Program-made: the position numbers and the translations under genes
The notes under the pieces: generated by a model
What the model was told of the DNA's origin: nothing
Database searches by the model: none
What the model saw: the letters and a program-made list of their open reading frames with translations, nothing else
Origin: Saccoglossus kowalevskii
Taxonomy: Eukaryota > Hemichordata > Enteropneusta > Harrimaniidae
DNA length: 23,815 bases
NCBI RefSeq assembly: GCF_000003605.2
Contig: NW_003157229.1
Span: forward strand, 439,561 to 463,375
Reading direction: 5' to 3'
Part shown: positions 22,634 to 23,815 of the stretch, piece after piece
How the letters are laid out: each line of letters starts with the position of its first letter
How positions within the stretch are numbered: position 1 is the first letter of the stretch

Positions 22634-22741
22634 CTCATCTTGGAGTCTGTTATTATCACGTTTCAGGTTGGCAGCAGCACGGGCACACCCACATGGCTCT
22701 GGTTTGTTACCTCTACAGTGACAAGCACCAAGAACAGACAA
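22634..22741 (-). CDS. CCDC125: CCDC125 internal exon (Cys motif VLGACHC...CGCARAAA)
   Basis: A 108-bp exon on the - strand, phase 0 at both ends. The acceptor follows a T-rich tract and is a tandem CAGCAG (22747-22742). The donor is CCAAGATGAG|GTAAAC (GT at 22633-22632). Its 36 codons read LSVLGACHCRGNKPEPCGCA, then RAAANLKRDNNRLQDE. The pattern V-L-G-A-C-x-C-x(n)-P-C-x-C-A-R-x-A-A is the most distinctive part of CCDC125: human has VLGACLCHGPGGNPCSCARMAA, from memory. Four cysteines in two CxC pairs could bind a metal, but this is inference. A long open frame continues upstream of the acceptor with no homology (intron read-through) and should not be taken as coding. Upstream CCDC125 exons were not found before the right edge of the window. 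Confidence 0.93.
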
Positions 22742-22747
22742 CTGCTG
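22742..22747 (-). promoter_or_regulatory. CCDC125: NAGNAG tandem splice acceptor of CCDC125
   Basis: The acceptor reads ...TTATATTCAGCAG|TTG on the - strand. Using the first AG adds one in-frame Gln before LSVLGAC; using the second omits it. Both keep phase 0, so two isoforms differing by a single residue are possible. Confidence 0.6.
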
Positions 22748-23815
22748 AATATAATAAAAAAATATATGAAACAACACATTCAAACAGATCTTAAAGTACT
22801 TTATAGCGGGAGGGTCGTCACCTGCGCACACACAGGAATTGAGTCCCAAGCAACAATAACAACACACGATAAAAACGCAAAGACTCATGGGTAGATGCTT
22901 GTTTGTAAACAATGACACGCTATGGCAATTTGACGCATGTGCAGATGACGACTCCAGCGCTTTAACACAAATTATCAAATTTATGAGGTATCGAACAACG
23001 CAAGATGTGATGCAATGCAATGCCTCAAGAGTTACATGTACCCCGTTTGTATGATATAATCGCATTACCGAGATACATCAGGTAACAACAACTGAAAAAT
23101 GTCAGGTTTTACAGAGCTGCCTATCACTTCAGTCAGTTGTCATGTAAACCCATTTATTTTTCACTTGCATTGCTCCATGTGCAGCTCAATATGTTGCCTG
23201 ATGAATGACATCATGTAAAATCAGCCATTATTAATGTGGACAGTACACACGTTTAATTGATTGATTGATTGATTTATAAATTGTCATGACATTGTAAGCT
23301 AATTGGAAGTCTGTTATTTACATGTAAAATGCATTTAGTATGTCCCTACACATATATGGCATCTTGTTTGAGTTAGAAAACCACATGTACTAGTATAAAT
23401 AATTGACATGTTAGAAATATACGTCTGTTATTCCAGCTTTGAACATGATTTGTTTAGTTGACCTATAGTTCAATTACTCAAGTTGACAAATCAGTTGGTA
23501 ATATAGCATATTTAAAACAAACTGGTCTATTAATTTTATAAACCAATGCAGAACACATGTATATGTATACACTAAATATTGTGATAATAATGTCATTGGT
23601 TTATATGATACACTGCTGCATCTAGTTATGATTAAAGAAACAGATGTTGTAAAGCATGCCTTCAAATTTCATGTAAACAAATCAATTTCACATGTGGTGA
23701 ATACTGTAAGTCACCTGGGTCCTAACACATGATACGAGTCATGACTGTAGTACCTCAGGGGACTTTTGCTCCCCAGCTGGTAATTAACTACAAATGTTAC
23801 AATAATATTTATTTT
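22748..23815 (-). other. CCDC125: CCDC125 upstream intron up to the window edge
   Basis: The conserved coiled-coil segment expected upstream was searched for on the - strand and not found, so the next exon lies beyond the edge. Besides the dispersed repeat, there is an (ATTG)n run of about four and a half units at 23255-23273. Confidence 0.6.
22811..22916 (+). repeat. Dispersed repeat, copy 2, inside a CCDC125 intron
   Basis: This is the second copy of the element at 231-330, with the same order of blocks (GGTCGTCACC, GGAATTGAGT, AAAACGCAAAGACTCAT, GGTAGATGCTTGTTT). It sits about 70 bp upstream (in transcript sense) of the NAGNAG acceptor. On the - strand it supplies part of a long but meaningless open frame. 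Confidence 0.75.

Noticed and set aside
22745-23065. 185-codon open frame on the - strand that includes the CCDC125 Cys exon
   Set aside because: Only 22634-22741 shows homology. The upstream part contains the dispersed repeat and a typical T-rich acceptor tract, so it is intron read-through.

Overview
This is a stretch of animal nuclear DNA. Its genes are split into small exons with GT..AG introns. The background is strongly AT-rich (roughly two thirds A+T by eye) and holds a TA-flanked miniature transposon, degenerate tandem and dispersed repeats and microsatellites. The overall look and the encoded proteins suggest an invertebrate, most likely marine. I cannot name the phylum from sequence alone.

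Two protein-coding loci are supported, arranged tail to tail. On the + strand at 2922-3404 lies the terminal coding exon of a metabotropic-glutamate-receptor-like class C GPCR: extracellular loop 2, TM5 to TM7 and a short tail. The rest of the receptor lies upstream of the window or beyond introns I could not resolve. On the - strand, four exons (22741-22634, 21648-21453, 15362-15205, 13943-13836) encode the last 189 residues of an orthologue of CCDC125, a coiled-coil protein. All splice sites are canonical, all phases agree (0, 1, 0), and the order of conserved blocks follows the vertebrate protein as I remember it. The 5' part of CCDC125 lies past the right edge. About 10.4 kb of apparently gene-free DNA separates the two stop codons.

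Layout: 1-2921 is an upstream intron or intergenic region of the receptor gene, with a short repeat relic at 231-330. 2922-3404 is the receptor exon. 3405-13835 is 3' UTR plus intergenic DNA; it contains an unassigned GC-richer patch at 4246-4624, a CpG-dense and hairpin-rich tract at 7812-8303, simple repeats at 8417-8535 and a 31-bp tandem repeat at 11088-11211. 13836-22741 is the CCDC125 3' half. Its 6.1-kb intron carries a 41-bp-arm hairpin (15542-15629), copies of a 'palindromic-core' repeat family, a mariner-type MITE (18877-19106), a tandem array of ~125-bp units (19149-19720) and an (AAAT)27 microsatellite.

The two genes have no evident functional link: one is a neurotransmitter-receptor family member, the other a cytoplasmic coiled-coil protein. 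I found no operon-like or previously undescribed multi-gene system. The least explained structure is the hairpin cluster at 7812-8303.
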